From the NCBI RefSeq assembly GCF_004298145.1, contig NZ_SCRH01000047.1, positions 124,001 through 188,000 of the forward strand: 64,000 nucleotides of DNA, given 5' to 3'. How positions within the stretch are numbered: the stretch's first letter is position 1; each line of letters begins with the position of its first letter. The position numbers and the translations under genes are program-made. The notes below the pieces were generated by a model. It made no database searches, was not told the DNA's origin, and worked only from the letters and a program-made list of their open reading frames with translations. Shown here in pieces: positions 1 through 8,376 of the stretch. This DNA comes from Mycobacterium sp. (GTDB lineage Bacteria > Actinomycetota > Actinomycetes > Mycobacteriales > Mycobacteriaceae).

Positions 1-202
1 TGCTTCCGAAATACCGATAAAGCGTCCGAGGTGATACACCCGCAATGGCAGCAATAGCCGACATCTTGGTCGCCGTATAACCTTGGACTCGGAAGGTATG
101 GATTGCTGCCGCGACTATCTCGCGGTGCGTCGTCTCCATCCGCTCGCGCGTTGGTACCGCCTCGTAACTGGGAAAAGAGCCGGACGAACGACGACGCGCC
201 AC
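1..202 (-). CDS. TetR-family transcriptional regulator (N-terminal part, cut by window edge)
   Basis: The minus strand reads into a TetR DNA-binding domain: REIVAAAIHTF, then TKMSAIAAIAGV and SPRTLYRYFGS, the classic helix-turn-helix ending in a YRYF-type recognition helix. Two starts are possible. GTG at 202 gives an N-terminal extension rich in Arg and Ser; ATG at 139 begins just before the first helix. The C-terminal ligand domain lies off the window. The gene is divergent from the mce operon, so regulation of that operon is a reasonable inference. TetR identity is secure, but the start and target are not. Confidence 0.85.
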   Translation of the reverse strand, partial: MARRRSSGSFPSYEAVPTRERMETTHREIVAAAIHTFRVQGYTATKMSAIAAIAGVSPRTLYRYFGS

Positions 203-463
203 GTGTCGCAGTGTGTCACAGTCACACCGTGCCGCACGAGGATTGGTTTCCCGGGGTGTTCGTATCAGATGTCGCGCGCGAGGCCTCAGCAAAGGCGCTG
301 GTTTGGCGTGAGAGTACCAACCTGTATTGAAAAACCAATTGCATCGACTGTTGCTCGACAAGTTTTTTGTGGTGTAGGGTTCACCGCAGCCGGGGGTGCT
401 TCGATCACAGTATTAACGGAGACCTAGGAAATCGGGGATTGCGGAGGGTTAGTTGGCAATGCA
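203..463. promoter_or_regulatory. Divergent intergenic region between TetR gene and mce operon
   Basis: About 260 bases without a gene. Next to the TetR start is a 10-bp tandem direct repeat, GTGTCGCAGT/GTGTCACAGT at 203-222, a candidate operator. A sigma-A-like promoter toward mce can be read as TTGCTC at 351-356, an 18-bp spacer and TAGGGT at 375-380. The surrounding sequence is more AT-rich than the genes. Assigning these elements is inference from sequence alone. Confidence 0.4.
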
Positions 464-493
464 GTGTCCAGGTCCGTCCGGTGGAGGCGCGTT

Positions 494-1285
494 TTGATCT
501 CCGCCGGAACTCTCTCTAAGGGCATCGAAGGCGCAGCCAAGCCACTCCGGGGCGTCGGTGGCTTCTTTGCGATGTCGCTGGACACGTTCGTAGCGATCTT
601 TCGGCCGCCCTTCGCGCTGCGCGAGTTCCTCACCCAGACCTGGTTCGTGGCGCGCGTATCGCTGCTGCCGACAGTCCTGCTGTCGATACCGTTCACCACG
701 CTGGTGGTGTTCATCCTCAATGTGTTGCTCGTCGAGATCGGGGCGGCCGACTATTCGGGAAGCGGCGCGGCGTTAGGCACGGTGAACCAGATCGGTCCGA
801 TCGTGACCGTGCTGGTCGTCGCCGGGGCCGGAGCGACCGCCATGTGCGCCGACCTGGGAGCGCGCACCATCCGCGAGGAGCTCGACGCGATGCGGGTCAT
901 GGGCATCGATCCCATCCAGGCCCTCGTAGTGCCGCGCGTACTGGCGGGAACCCTTGTCGCCCTGATGCTCTCCGCGTTGGTCACGATGGTGGGCTTGGTT
1001 GGCTCATTCGGATTTTCGGTCTTCATCCAGCACGTCACACCGGGCGCGTGGGTGGGTGGACTGACACTGATCGTCGGGTTGGCGGACGTCATCATCGCGA
1101 TGATGAAGGCCGCCCTGTTTGGTCTGTCCGCCAGCCTGATCGCCTGTTACAAGGGCACCACGGTGGGCGGTGGGCCCGCCGGCGTGGGCAACTCAGTGAA
1201 TGAGACTGTGGTCTATACATTTATGGCTTTGTTCGCCATAGACGTGGTCGCGACCGCGGTGGGCGTGAAGGTGAGTCCGAAGTGA
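494..1285 (+). CDS. yrbEA: YrbEA, MlaE-family permease of the mce transporter
   Basis: Integral membrane permease subunit of an Mce lipid importer, about 263 aa, as usual for YrbE proteins. It shows the MlaE/YrbE hallmarks: an amphipathic start (VGGFFAMSLDTF), the motif ADLGARTIREELDAMRVMGI that contacts the ATPase, and a C-terminal GGPAGVGNSVNETVVYTF. Several hydrophobic segments follow. Start choice: TTG 494 has a GGAGG box at 483-487 with a 6-nt spacer. A GTG at 464 in the same frame would add ten residues but has no well-placed ribosome binding site. The stop overlaps the start of yrbEB. Confidence 0.93.
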   Translation: MISAGTLSKGIEGAAKPLRGVGGFFAMSLDTFVAIFRPPFALREFLTQTWFVARVSLLPTVLLSIPFTTLVVFILNVLLVEIGAADYSGSGAALGTVNQIGPIVTVLVVAGAGATAMCADLGARTIREELDAMRVMGIDPIQALVVPRVLAGTLVALMLSALVTMVGLVGSFGFSVFIQHVTPGAWVGGLTLIVGLADVIIAMMKAALFGLSASLIACYKGTTVGGGPAGVGNSVNETVVYTFMALFAIDVVATAVGVKVSPK

Positions 1286-2133
1286 GTGCAACCGTACCGA
1301 GCACCCTGTTTGGCCGCACCGCCATGCTGGGATCGGGGCTCGCATCGGGCTGGAACCGCATCGGGCGGCAAACCCAGTTCTACATATTCACCCTGCGCAG
1401 CATTGGTGATGCTGTAGTCGCCTACCCTGTCGAACTACTGCGTCAGATCGCCCAGATGGCCTTGGGTGCAGGCGCTTTGATACTCATCGGCGGCACGACG
1501 GTCATCGTTGGCTTTCTCACGCTGTCCGCCGGTGCTCTTGTCGCGGTCCAGGGTTATAACGCTCTGGCCAACATCGGCGTGGACGCACTAGTCGGGTTTG
1601 TCGCCGCATTCATCAACGTTCGCCTTGCCGCTCCGTTGATCGCCACCGTCGGGTTGGCGGCCACCATCGGAGCGGGTGCCACCGCTCAGCTGGGTGCCAT
1701 GCGCATCAACGAGGAGATCGATGCCCTAGAAGTCATCGGGGTCCGATCGGTGTCGTTCCTCGCCTCTACGAGGGTTGTCGCCGGTGTCATCGTGGTGGTA
1801 CCGCTGTATTGCGTCGCGTTGCTCACCTCTTTTATGGCTTCGCAAGTAGTTGTCGGCATGTACGGTCAGTCGGCGGGTGTCTACAAACACTATTTCCGCA
1901 CGTTCCTGAATCCGACCGACATGCTGTGGTCGGTGCTGCTGGTGATCATCTCCGGCGTCGTGGTGATGCTGGTGCACACCTACTACGGTTACACGGCATC
2001 GGGCGGACCCGCGGGTGTGGGCGAGGCCGTGGGACGTGCGGTGCGGGCGTCACTGGTCATTGCGGTATTCGTGATCTTGTTCGCGTCGTTGGCAATTTAC
2101 GGCCACACCGGCAACTTTCACCTCGCGGAGTGA
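1282..2133 (+). CDS. yrbEB: YrbEB, MlaE-family permease of the mce transporter
   Basis: Second permease subunit, 283 aa, overlapping yrbEA by 4 nt (GTGA), which implies translational coupling. The ATPase-contact motif appears as GAMRINEEIDALEVIGVRS and the C-terminal signature as SGGPAGVGEAVGRAVRAS, preceded by long hydrophobic segments. In mycobacteria the two YrbE proteins are thought to form a heterodimeric pore in the inner membrane, with MlkA-type ATPase supplied from elsewhere. No ATPase gene is in this window, consistent with a shared ATPase. Confidence 0.94.
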   Translation: MSATVPSTLFGRTAMLGSGLASGWNRIGRQTQFYIFTLRSIGDAVVAYPVELLRQIAQMALGAGALILIGGTTVIVGFLTLSAGALVAVQGYNALANIGVDALVGFVAAFINVRLAAPLIATVGLAATIGAGATAQLGAMRINEEIDALEVIGVRSVSFLASTRVVAGVIVVVPLYCVALLTSFMASQVVVGMYGQSAGVYKHYFRTFLNPTDMLWSVLLVIISGVVVMLVHTYYGYTASGGPAGVGEAVGRAVRASLVIAVFVILFASLAIYGHTGNFHLAE

Positions 2134-2137
2134 CGGC

Positions 2138-3475
2138 GTGACGCGCAGACCTGGAGAAAGTCGCCTGCATCCGGCATGGTGGACTGGAGCTCTCATCATC
2201 GGGACCGTCGGCATGGTCGTGCTGTCCATGCTTCTGTTTAACCGGTCCTTCAATTCCTATGTGCCGGTGACACTTACGTCGGATCGAGCCGGTCTCATGA
2301 TGGAAGCCGGCGCGAAAGTCAAATTACGCGGCGTCGACGTCGGACATGTCGCGGCGATCTCCGGGGGCAAGGAACCGGTCAGCCTGCACCTGAACATCGA
2401 CACCGGCCAGATCAAATACATCCCGGCCAACGTCGACGCCCAGATCAAGGCCACCAGCGCGTTCGGCAACAAGTTCGTGGAGCTGGTCTATCCCAAAAAC
2501 CCAAGTCCCCGAAGGCTTTCAGCCGGAGCAGTGCTGCACTCACGTAACGTCACCGTGGAGGTGAACACCGTCTTGCAGAACCTGGTCAATCTGCTCCACC
2601 AGATTGACCCGTCGAAACTCAACGCAGTGCTGACCACGCTCGCGGACGGTCTGCGCGGCCAGGGCGATCGCATTGGTGAAGCTATCACCGGCGCCAACCA
2701 GGTTCTTATGGCTGTGAACCCTAGAAGCGAGACCATCAGGCAAGACTGGCGTGCGCTCGGGAATTTCAGCGACACGTACGGCGCCGCGGCGCAGAACATC
2801 CTCAGCACCCTTGATGCGGCCAGCGTCACCAGCGCCACGATCAACGATCACGCGAAGTCGTTGGACTCACTGCTACTCAACGCAATCGGGCTCGCCCACG
2901 AAGGAATCAACACCATTGGTCCCAATGAAGACAACCTGATCCGCGCGATCAACATTCTCGAGCCAACCACCAACCTGCTGATGAAGTACAACCCGGAATA
3001 CACCTGCTTGCTGACGGGGACCAAGCATTTCCTGGACACGATCGGCTACTACGCCACCGGCGGCGGAAACGGGTACAGCCTGATCACCGACACCGCGTTG
3101 ATGTTCGGCGAAGACCCCTATGTATATCCAGACAACCTGCCCATCGTCGCGGCCAAGGGCGGGCCAGGTGGTAAGCCGGGTTGCGGCTCGCTACCCGACG
3201 CGGCGAAAAACTATCCGGTTCGCTACTTGGTGACGAACACCGGCTGGGGGACCGGCATGGACATACGGCCCAACATCGGCCTGGGCCATCCCTGCTATTC
3301 CCAATACTTCCAAGTGACCAGGGGCACCCCTCAGACTCCGAGCTACCGCTGCGTAGGCCCGCCATCGCCGGGCCTGGCCGTTCCGGCGCCCGGACCGCTG
3401 CCGCTGCCCCCACCCCCCGGGGGGCCGCCGCCCGGGCCAGTCCCCGAAGCCGCACCAGCTCCGCCGGGCCCATGA
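2138..3475 (+). CDS. mceA: MceA, MCE/MlaD-domain protein
   Basis: First MCE-domain protein of the operon, 445 aa, GTG start 4 nt after yrbEB. It has one N-terminal membrane anchor (about residues 13-36), then the MCE domain (VTLTSDRAGLMMEAGAKV and KLRGVDVGHVAAI, about 45-120), then a long helical region typical of Mce proteins (Mce4_CUP1-like) and a C-terminal proline-rich tail. Mce subunits are believed to assemble as a heterohexamer that forms a periplasmic lipid-conducting tube. The order after YrbEB and before MceB supports the A designation. Confidence 0.94.
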   Translation: MTRRPGESRLHPAWWTGALIIGTVGMVVLSMLLFNRSFNSYVPVTLTSDRAGLMMEAGAKVKLRGVDVGHVAAISGGKEPVSLHLNIDTGQIKYIPANVDAQIKATSAFGNKFVELVYPKNPSPRRLSAGAVLHSRNVTVEVNTVLQNLVNLLHQIDPSKLNAVLTTLADGLRGQGDRIGEAITGANQVLMAVNPRSETIRQDWRALGNFSDTYGAAAQNILSTLDAASVTSATINDHAKSLDSLLLNAIGLAHEGINTIGPNEDNLIRAINILEPTTNLLMKYNPEYTCLLTGTKHFLDTIGYYATGGGNGYSLITDTALMFGEDPYVYPDNLPIVAAKGGPGGKPGCGSLPDAAKNYPVRYLVTNTGWGTGMDIRPNIGLGHPCYSQYFQVTRGTPQTPSYRCVGPPSPGLAVPAPGPLPLPPPPGGPPPGPVPEAAPAPPGP

Positions 3476-3500
3476 TGATCTTCGACCAAAGGAACTCGCG

Positions 3501-4529
3501 ATGAGAGAAAGCCTCTCCGGAATCCTATGGCGCCTCAGCCTCTTCATGATGGTGTGCGTGCTGGGCATCGTCGCGATCATCGCGGTGTTCGGACAGCTCA
3601 GGTTTCAATCAGAGAAGACCTATAGCGCGATCTTCGCCGACGTCAGCGGCCTTCGTGACGGCAATTTCGTACGCATCGCCGGTGTTGAGGTCGGCAAAGT
3701 GAAGAAGATCGACGTCAACGACGACGCGACTGTGACTGTGCAGTTTTCCGCCGACGACTCGGTGGTGTTGACGCAGGGCAGCAGGGCGGCTGTCCGTTAC
3801 GAGAACCTCATCGGCGATCGGTATATGGCTCTCGACGAAGGAACCGGCTCCGTTCAGATACTTCATCCCGGTCAAACCATCCCCCTCGAAAGAACGCAAC
3901 CCGCACTGGATTTGGAAGCCCTGATCGGCGGCTTCCGTCCCTTGCTGCGCGCTTTGGACCCCGACAAGGTCAACGCATTGACGGGACAACTGATCGTGGC
4001 GTTCCAGGGCGAAGGCGCCACGATCGGCTCCTTTTTGACTCAAACCGCCTCGGTGGCAAATACTTTGGCGGACCGTGACCAGCTGATCGGCCAGGTCATC
4101 ACCAACCTCAACACGTTGCTGGATTCTCTGGGTGGCCAGACCAAACAATTCGACAAGGCCGTGCAATCCGTGTCAGAGCTCGTGAAGGGTCTTTCTGATC
4201 GCCGCACGGACGTCAGCAACGGGGTCGCCTACCTCAACGCCGCCGCGGGTTCGGTTGCCGACTTGCTCACCCAGGCACGCCCTCCGTTGCAGAACACCGT
4301 TCACCAGGCCGACCGCACGTCCGGACAGATCCTCGCCGACCACGACTACGTCGACAATCTGCTCGACAAATTGCCTGAGAAATACGCGATCCTGGCACGG
4401 CAAGGCCTACAAGGCGACTTCTTCAGCTTCTACCTGTGCGACGCGATCCTCAAACTCAACGGCAAGGGCGGCCAGCCAATGTATGTGAAGGTGGCCGGCC
4501 AGGCCTCGGGTAGGTGCACGCCGAAGTGA
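3501..4529 (+). CDS. mceB: MceB, MCE/MlaD-domain protein
   Basis: Second MCE protein, 342 aa, the usual short length for MceB. ATG 3501 has an AAAGGAA box upstream. It has an N-terminal membrane anchor (MMVCVLGIVAIIAVF), then the MCE domain (YSAIFADVSGLRDGNFVRIA and GVEVGKVKKIDV), then a helical domain and a short cysteine-containing end (YLCDAIL ... SGRCTPK) without a proline tail. The stop overlaps the GTG of mceC. Confidence 0.94.
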   Translation: MRESLSGILWRLSLFMMVCVLGIVAIIAVFGQLRFQSEKTYSAIFADVSGLRDGNFVRIAGVEVGKVKKIDVNDDATVTVQFSADDSVVLTQGSRAAVRYENLIGDRYMALDEGTGSVQILHPGQTIPLERTQPALDLEALIGGFRPLLRALDPDKVNALTGQLIVAFQGEGATIGSFLTQTASVANTLADRDQLIGQVITNLNTLLDSLGGQTKQFDKAVQSVSELVKGLSDRRTDVSNGVAYLNAAAGSVADLLTQARPPLQNTVHQADRTSGQILADHDYVDNLLDKLPEKYAILARQGLQGDFFSFYLCDAILKLNGKGGQPMYVKVAGQASGRCTPK

Positions 4530-5872
4530 AAACCTTCTCCGAACGCAATCCGCTCATCATCGGCGCCATCGGGTTGGGCGCTACGGCTGGAATTGTGCTC
4601 GCCGCGCTGTTCTACGACAAGCTGCCGTTCATCTCCAGCGGAACCACGTACACCGCGTACTTCACCGAGGCCGGCGGGCTCAAAGGTAACGCCGACGTTC
4701 AGGTGTCCGGGTACCGCGTGGGAAAGGTCGCCAGCATCAAACTCGACGGGCAAAGAGTCCGGGTGACTTTCAAGATCACCGACAACATCCGCCTGGGTGA
4801 CCGCACCGAGGCCGCCATCAGAACCAACACGTTACTGGGAACCAAGATTGTCCAAGTGAGTCCGCGCGGCACAGGCCGACTATCCGAGCCCATCCCGCTG
4901 GAGCGGACCACATCCCCGTACCAATTATCAGATGCCCTAGGGGATCTCACGAAGACCATCAGCGGCCTCGATACGGGTCAAGTGTCCAAATCGCTCGCCA
5001 CCCTCGCGCAGACCTTCAAGGACACCCCTCCGGATCTGCGGGTTGCGGTCGAAGGTGTGTCCCGCTTGTCGCAGACTCTTGACAACCGCGACGAGCAGCT
5101 GCGCAATCTGCTGACCAACGCCAACAAGGCGACCACGGTATTGGCCCAGCGGAGCGACCAGGTAGTCGGCTTGATCTCAAATACCAACGCCTTGTTGGCT
5201 TCTCTGCTCGAGCAGAGCAGCGCGCTCGACCATATCGCCAACAACGTCTCGTCGCTGAGCAAGCAGCTGTCCGGCCTGATTGCCGATAACCGTAGTCAGC
5301 TCAAGCCAGCTCTGGACAAGATCAACGGTGTCCTGACAATCCTCGACAACCGCAAAGACCGCATCCAAAAATCCGTCAAACTGCTCAATGCCTACGCGAT
5401 GTCATTGGGCGAATCCGTCGCGTCGGGACCGTTTTTCAACGCCTATGTAGTGAACCTGCTGCCGGGACAGTTTGTGCAGCCGTTTGTCGATGCGGCCTTC
5501 AAAGACCTGGGACTGGACCCCCATGTCCTGCTGCCGTCTCAGCGCACCGAGCCTCCGGTGGGACAGCCCGCGACGCCGCCGCTTCCGATGCCCTATCCGC
5601 GTACCGGACAAGGGGGGCCGCCACGGCTCAACCTGCCTGATGCCATTACCGGCAATCCCAATGATCATCAGTGCGGTCCCGTGCCATTGCCGGGTCCGGG
5701 GTGTTATCCATATCGCGAGCCACCACCGGCCCCGCCGCCAGGGGGGCCGCCGCCCGGCCCGCCGGCGCCGGCACCCCCAGGATTTGGCTCCGTGCCCTCG
5801 CCGTCACCGTCGCCTGTGTTCGTTCCGGCGCCCGGCGAGGCGGCCCCCGGATCTTCAGGGGGACAGCGATGA
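4526..5872 (+). CDS. mceC: MceC, MCE/MlaD-domain protein
   Basis: Third MCE protein, about 448 aa. The GTG at 4526 forms a GTGA overlap with the mceB stop; another in-frame GTG at 4514 would add four residues. It has an N-terminal anchor (NPLIIGAIGLGATAGIVLAA), the MCE domain (YTAYFTEAGGLKGNADVQVS then GYRVGKVASIKL), a long coiled-coil-prone helical region (about 140-300), and a proline/glycine-rich C-terminus. Function is inferred as a subunit of the mce lipid importer. Confidence 0.93.
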   Translation: MKTFSERNPLIIGAIGLGATAGIVLAALFYDKLPFISSGTTYTAYFTEAGGLKGNADVQVSGYRVGKVASIKLDGQRVRVTFKITDNIRLGDRTEAAIRTNTLLGTKIVQVSPRGTGRLSEPIPLERTTSPYQLSDALGDLTKTISGLDTGQVSKSLATLAQTFKDTPPDLRVAVEGVSRLSQTLDNRDEQLRNLLTNANKATTVLAQRSDQVVGLISNTNALLASLLEQSSALDHIANNVSSLSKQLSGLIADNRSQLKPALDKINGVLTILDNRKDRIQKSVKLLNAYAMSLGESVASGPFFNAYVVNLLPGQFVQPFVDAAFKDLGLDPHVLLPSQRTEPPVGQPATPPLPMPYPRTGQGGPPRLNLPDAITGNPNDHQCGPVPLPGPGCYPYREPPPAPPPGGPPPGPPAPAPPGFGSVPSPSPSPVFVPAPGEAAPGSSGGQR

Positions 5873-7239
5873 CCATTCGTCGTAAGGCGCAAGCCGCACT
5901 CGCCGGCACGCTTGCGCTGCTGTTGGTGGGCGGCATCGCCATGGCCGTCCTCAACGCCAGCGCCGGCGCGAAGACGCGAATTGTAGCGTATTTCGACAAC
6001 AGCAACGGTATCTATGCCGGTGATGACGTGTTCATCCTGGGTGTGTCGGTCGGCAAGGTCGAAAAGATCGAACCCCAGCCGATGCGGGCCAAGATCACCT
6101 TCTATGTCGATGCCGAATACAAGGTTCCCGCCGACGCCAAAGCGGCAATTGTCTCTCCGACGCTGGTGACGGCGCGCGCGATCCAACTCACCCCCGTCTA
6201 TGCCAGGGGTCCCGCGATGAAGAGCGGTGCCATCATCCCGCAGGACCGCACAGCCGTGCCAGTGGAGTTCGATGATTTGCGTAAACAACTCGATAAACTG
6301 ACCGCGACGCTGCAACCGGACCGGCCCGGCGGCGTGAGCACTCTCGGTGATTTCATCAACACCGCCGCGGACAACCTCCGCGGCCAGGGTGTCAACATTC
6401 GTGACACCCTGATCAAAGTCTCGCAGGCGTTTTCGGTGCTGGGCGATCACAGCAACGACATCTTCGGCACCGTAAAAAATTTGGCGGTTCTCGTCTCGGC
6501 GCTGCAGTCAAGCACCGACCTGATGCGCCAGCTCAATCAAAACCTCGCCTCGGTCACCGGTCTGCTCGCGGACGATCCCAATGCGATCGCCAACGCCGCC
6601 GACAATCTCAACAAAGCTGTGGTCGACGTTCAGTCCTTCATTGGCGAAAACCGTGAGCCGCTGGGCACCACCGCGGACAAGCTGACATCGGTGAGCAACG
6701 CGCTCGTCGAGAGCATCGACGACATCAAACAGACGCTGCACATCGCCCCGACGGCCTTCCAAAACTTCGTCAACATCTATCATCCCGCCTACGGCGCTTT
6801 CACCGGCGCCTTGGCGGTGAACCAATTCTCCGACCCGATCGCCTTCCTGTGCGGCGCAATTCAAGCGGCCTCCCGGCTGAACAACGAGCAGTCGGCCAAG
6901 CTGTGCGTGCAGTATCTGGCGCCGATCGTCAAGAACCGCCAATACAACTTCCTTCCGCTGGGTGGCAATCCCTTCGCTGGCCCCATCGCACGACCCAACG
7001 AGGTCACCTTCAGCGAGGACTGGCTGCGCGGGTTGTCCGAACCTGGACAGATCAGGGATCACTATGAGGGGCCACTGCCCGATGAAGGCCACCCACCACC
7101 GGGCACGGTGCCCCCGGTGGCGGCACCCATTGGGGTGCCTCAGGATTCAAGTCCGGTACCGCTTCCGGCTCAGGCCACCCCTACCGATCCTGCGGCCGGG
7201 CTGTCCGGCCTGATGACGCCCCCCGGAGGTGGGTCATGA
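5869..7239 (+). CDS. mceD: MceD, MCE/MlaD-domain protein
   Basis: Fourth MCE protein, 456 aa. The reading frame is open from 5671, but the ATG at 5869 overlaps the mceC stop (ATGA) and starts directly before the anchor (ALAGTLALLLVGGIAMAVL), so it is preferred. The MCE domain contains GDDVFILGVSVGKVEKIEP. A large helical domain follows, with the conserved Mce tail segment in which cysteines flank FLCGAIQAASRLN and LCVQYLAP, and then a proline-rich C-terminus. Confidence 0.92.
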   Translation: MTIRRKAQAALAGTLALLLVGGIAMAVLNASAGAKTRIVAYFDNSNGIYAGDDVFILGVSVGKVEKIEPQPMRAKITFYVDAEYKVPADAKAAIVSPTLVTARAIQLTPVYARGPAMKSGAIIPQDRTAVPVEFDDLRKQLDKLTATLQPDRPGGVSTLGDFINTAADNLRGQGVNIRDTLIKVSQAFSVLGDHSNDIFGTVKNLAVLVSALQSSTDLMRQLNQNLASVTGLLADDPNAIANAADNLNKAVVDVQSFIGENREPLGTTADKLTSVSNALVESIDDIKQTLHIAPTAFQNFVNIYHPAYGAFTGALAVNQFSDPIAFLCGAIQAASRLNNEQSAKLCVQYLAPIVKNRQYNFLPLGGNPFAGPIARPNEVTFSEDWLRGLSEPGQIRDHYEGPLPDEGHPPPGTVPPVAAPIGVPQDSSPVPLPAQATPTDPAAGLSGLMTPPGGGS

Positions 7240-8375
7240 CCTGCCTGCTGCACAGGCCGCGCGCGGTGATGGCGTTGGCCGCCATCGGGCTGAGCCTCCT
7301 GTCGGGATGCCAGTGGCGTGGACTGAACTCGCTGCCATTGCCGGGAACCGCCGGGGGAGGGCCCGGCTCCTACAGCGTGCAGGTGCAGCTACCCGATATC
7401 ACTACGCTACAACAGAATTCGCGGGTCCGTGTCGGCGACGTCACCGTTGGCAATGTCACCAAGATCGAGCGCCAAAACTGGCATGCCCTGCTGACGCTGA
7501 GGCTGGCCGGAGATGTCGACCTGCCGGCCAACGCCACCGCCAAGCTCGGACAGTCCAGTCTTTTGGGATCGGTGTATGTCGAGTTGGCTCCCCCCGCCGA
7601 CACACCGCCGCGCGGCAAACTGCGCCAGGGGTCAATGATCCCGCTGTCGTCCGCCGGGATGTACCCGACCACAGAACAGACACTCTCGGCGGCGTCGCTG
7701 CTTCTCAACGGCGGGGGTGTCGGTCAGATTCAGCAAATCACCCAAACGCTCAGTGCCGCGTTCGCCGGACGCGAGCAAGACCTCAAAAGTCTGATCCACC
7801 AACTGGATAAGTTCGTTACCTACTTGGATGACCAGTCAGGCGACATCATCTCGGCCACCGACAAACTCAACAACCTGGTCGGTCAGTTCGCCGACGACAA
7901 ACCCGTCGTCGACCGCGCGTTGAAGACCATCCCCGACGCGCTGGCGGTACTCAAGGATCGGCGCGCACAACTGGTCGAAGCCGTCGACCAACTCGGGAAG
8001 TTCAGCGCGTTGGTCGCCAAGGCAAGTAACCAGACCAAGGAGAGTTTGGTTTCCGAACTGCGCCAAATCGGCCCGGTGCTGGATTCGCTGGCCAATGCCG
8101 GTCCCGCCCTGACCCGATCGTTGAGCCAGCTTGCCACCTACCCGTGGCCTAATGAAACGCTGGACAAGTGGATTCGTGGTGACTACGCCAACCTGACCGC
8201 CGTTGTCGACTTGACGCTGAGCCGGATCGACCAGAGCATATTCACCGGCACGCGATGGGAAGGCAACCTCACTGAACTCGAAATGCAGTGGGGCCGAACG
8301 ATCGGGCAGATGCCCAGTCCCTACACGGCCGGCAATCCGCTGATCAGACCCTATCGCTGGGATCAGGGGCCCTGA
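7236..8375 (+). CDS. mceE: MceE, lipoprotein MCE-domain protein (LprK type)
   Basis: Fifth MCE protein, 379 aa, overlapping mceD by 4 nt. The N-terminus is a lipoprotein signal: a hydrophobic stretch followed by the lipobox LLSGC with the modified Cys at about residue 25, as expected for MceE in this position. The MCE domain follows (YSVQVQLPDITTLQQNSRVR, GDVTVGNVTKIE). An RGD tripeptide lies in WIRGDYANL. It is probably anchored by acyl groups to the inner membrane as part of the Mce hexamer. Confidence 0.94.
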   Translation: MTCLLHRPRAVMALAAIGLSLLSGCQWRGLNSLPLPGTAGGGPGSYSVQVQLPDITTLQQNSRVRVGDVTVGNVTKIERQNWHALLTLRLAGDVDLPANATAKLGQSSLLGSVYVELAPPADTPPRGKLRQGSMIPLSSAGMYPTTEQTLSAASLLLNGGGVGQIQQITQTLSAAFAGREQDLKSLIHQLDKFVTYLDDQSGDIISATDKLNNLVGQFADDKPVVDRALKTIPDALAVLKDRRAQLVEAVDQLGKFSALVAKASNQTKESLVSELRQIGPVLDSLANAGPALTRSLSQLATYPWPNETLDKWIRGDYANLTAVVDLTLSRIDQSIFTGTRWEGNLTELEMQWGRTIGQMPSPYTAGNPLIRPYRWDQGP

Positions 8376-8376
8376 C

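Noticed and set aside
74..90. TATAACCTTGGAC, resembling the regulon palindrome
   Set aside because: It is inside the TetR coding region, and the right half does not complete the palindrome.
464..493. GTG 464 as the start of yrbEA
   Set aside because: No suitably placed ribosome binding site; TTG 494 has GGAGG at the right distance and gives the usual family length.
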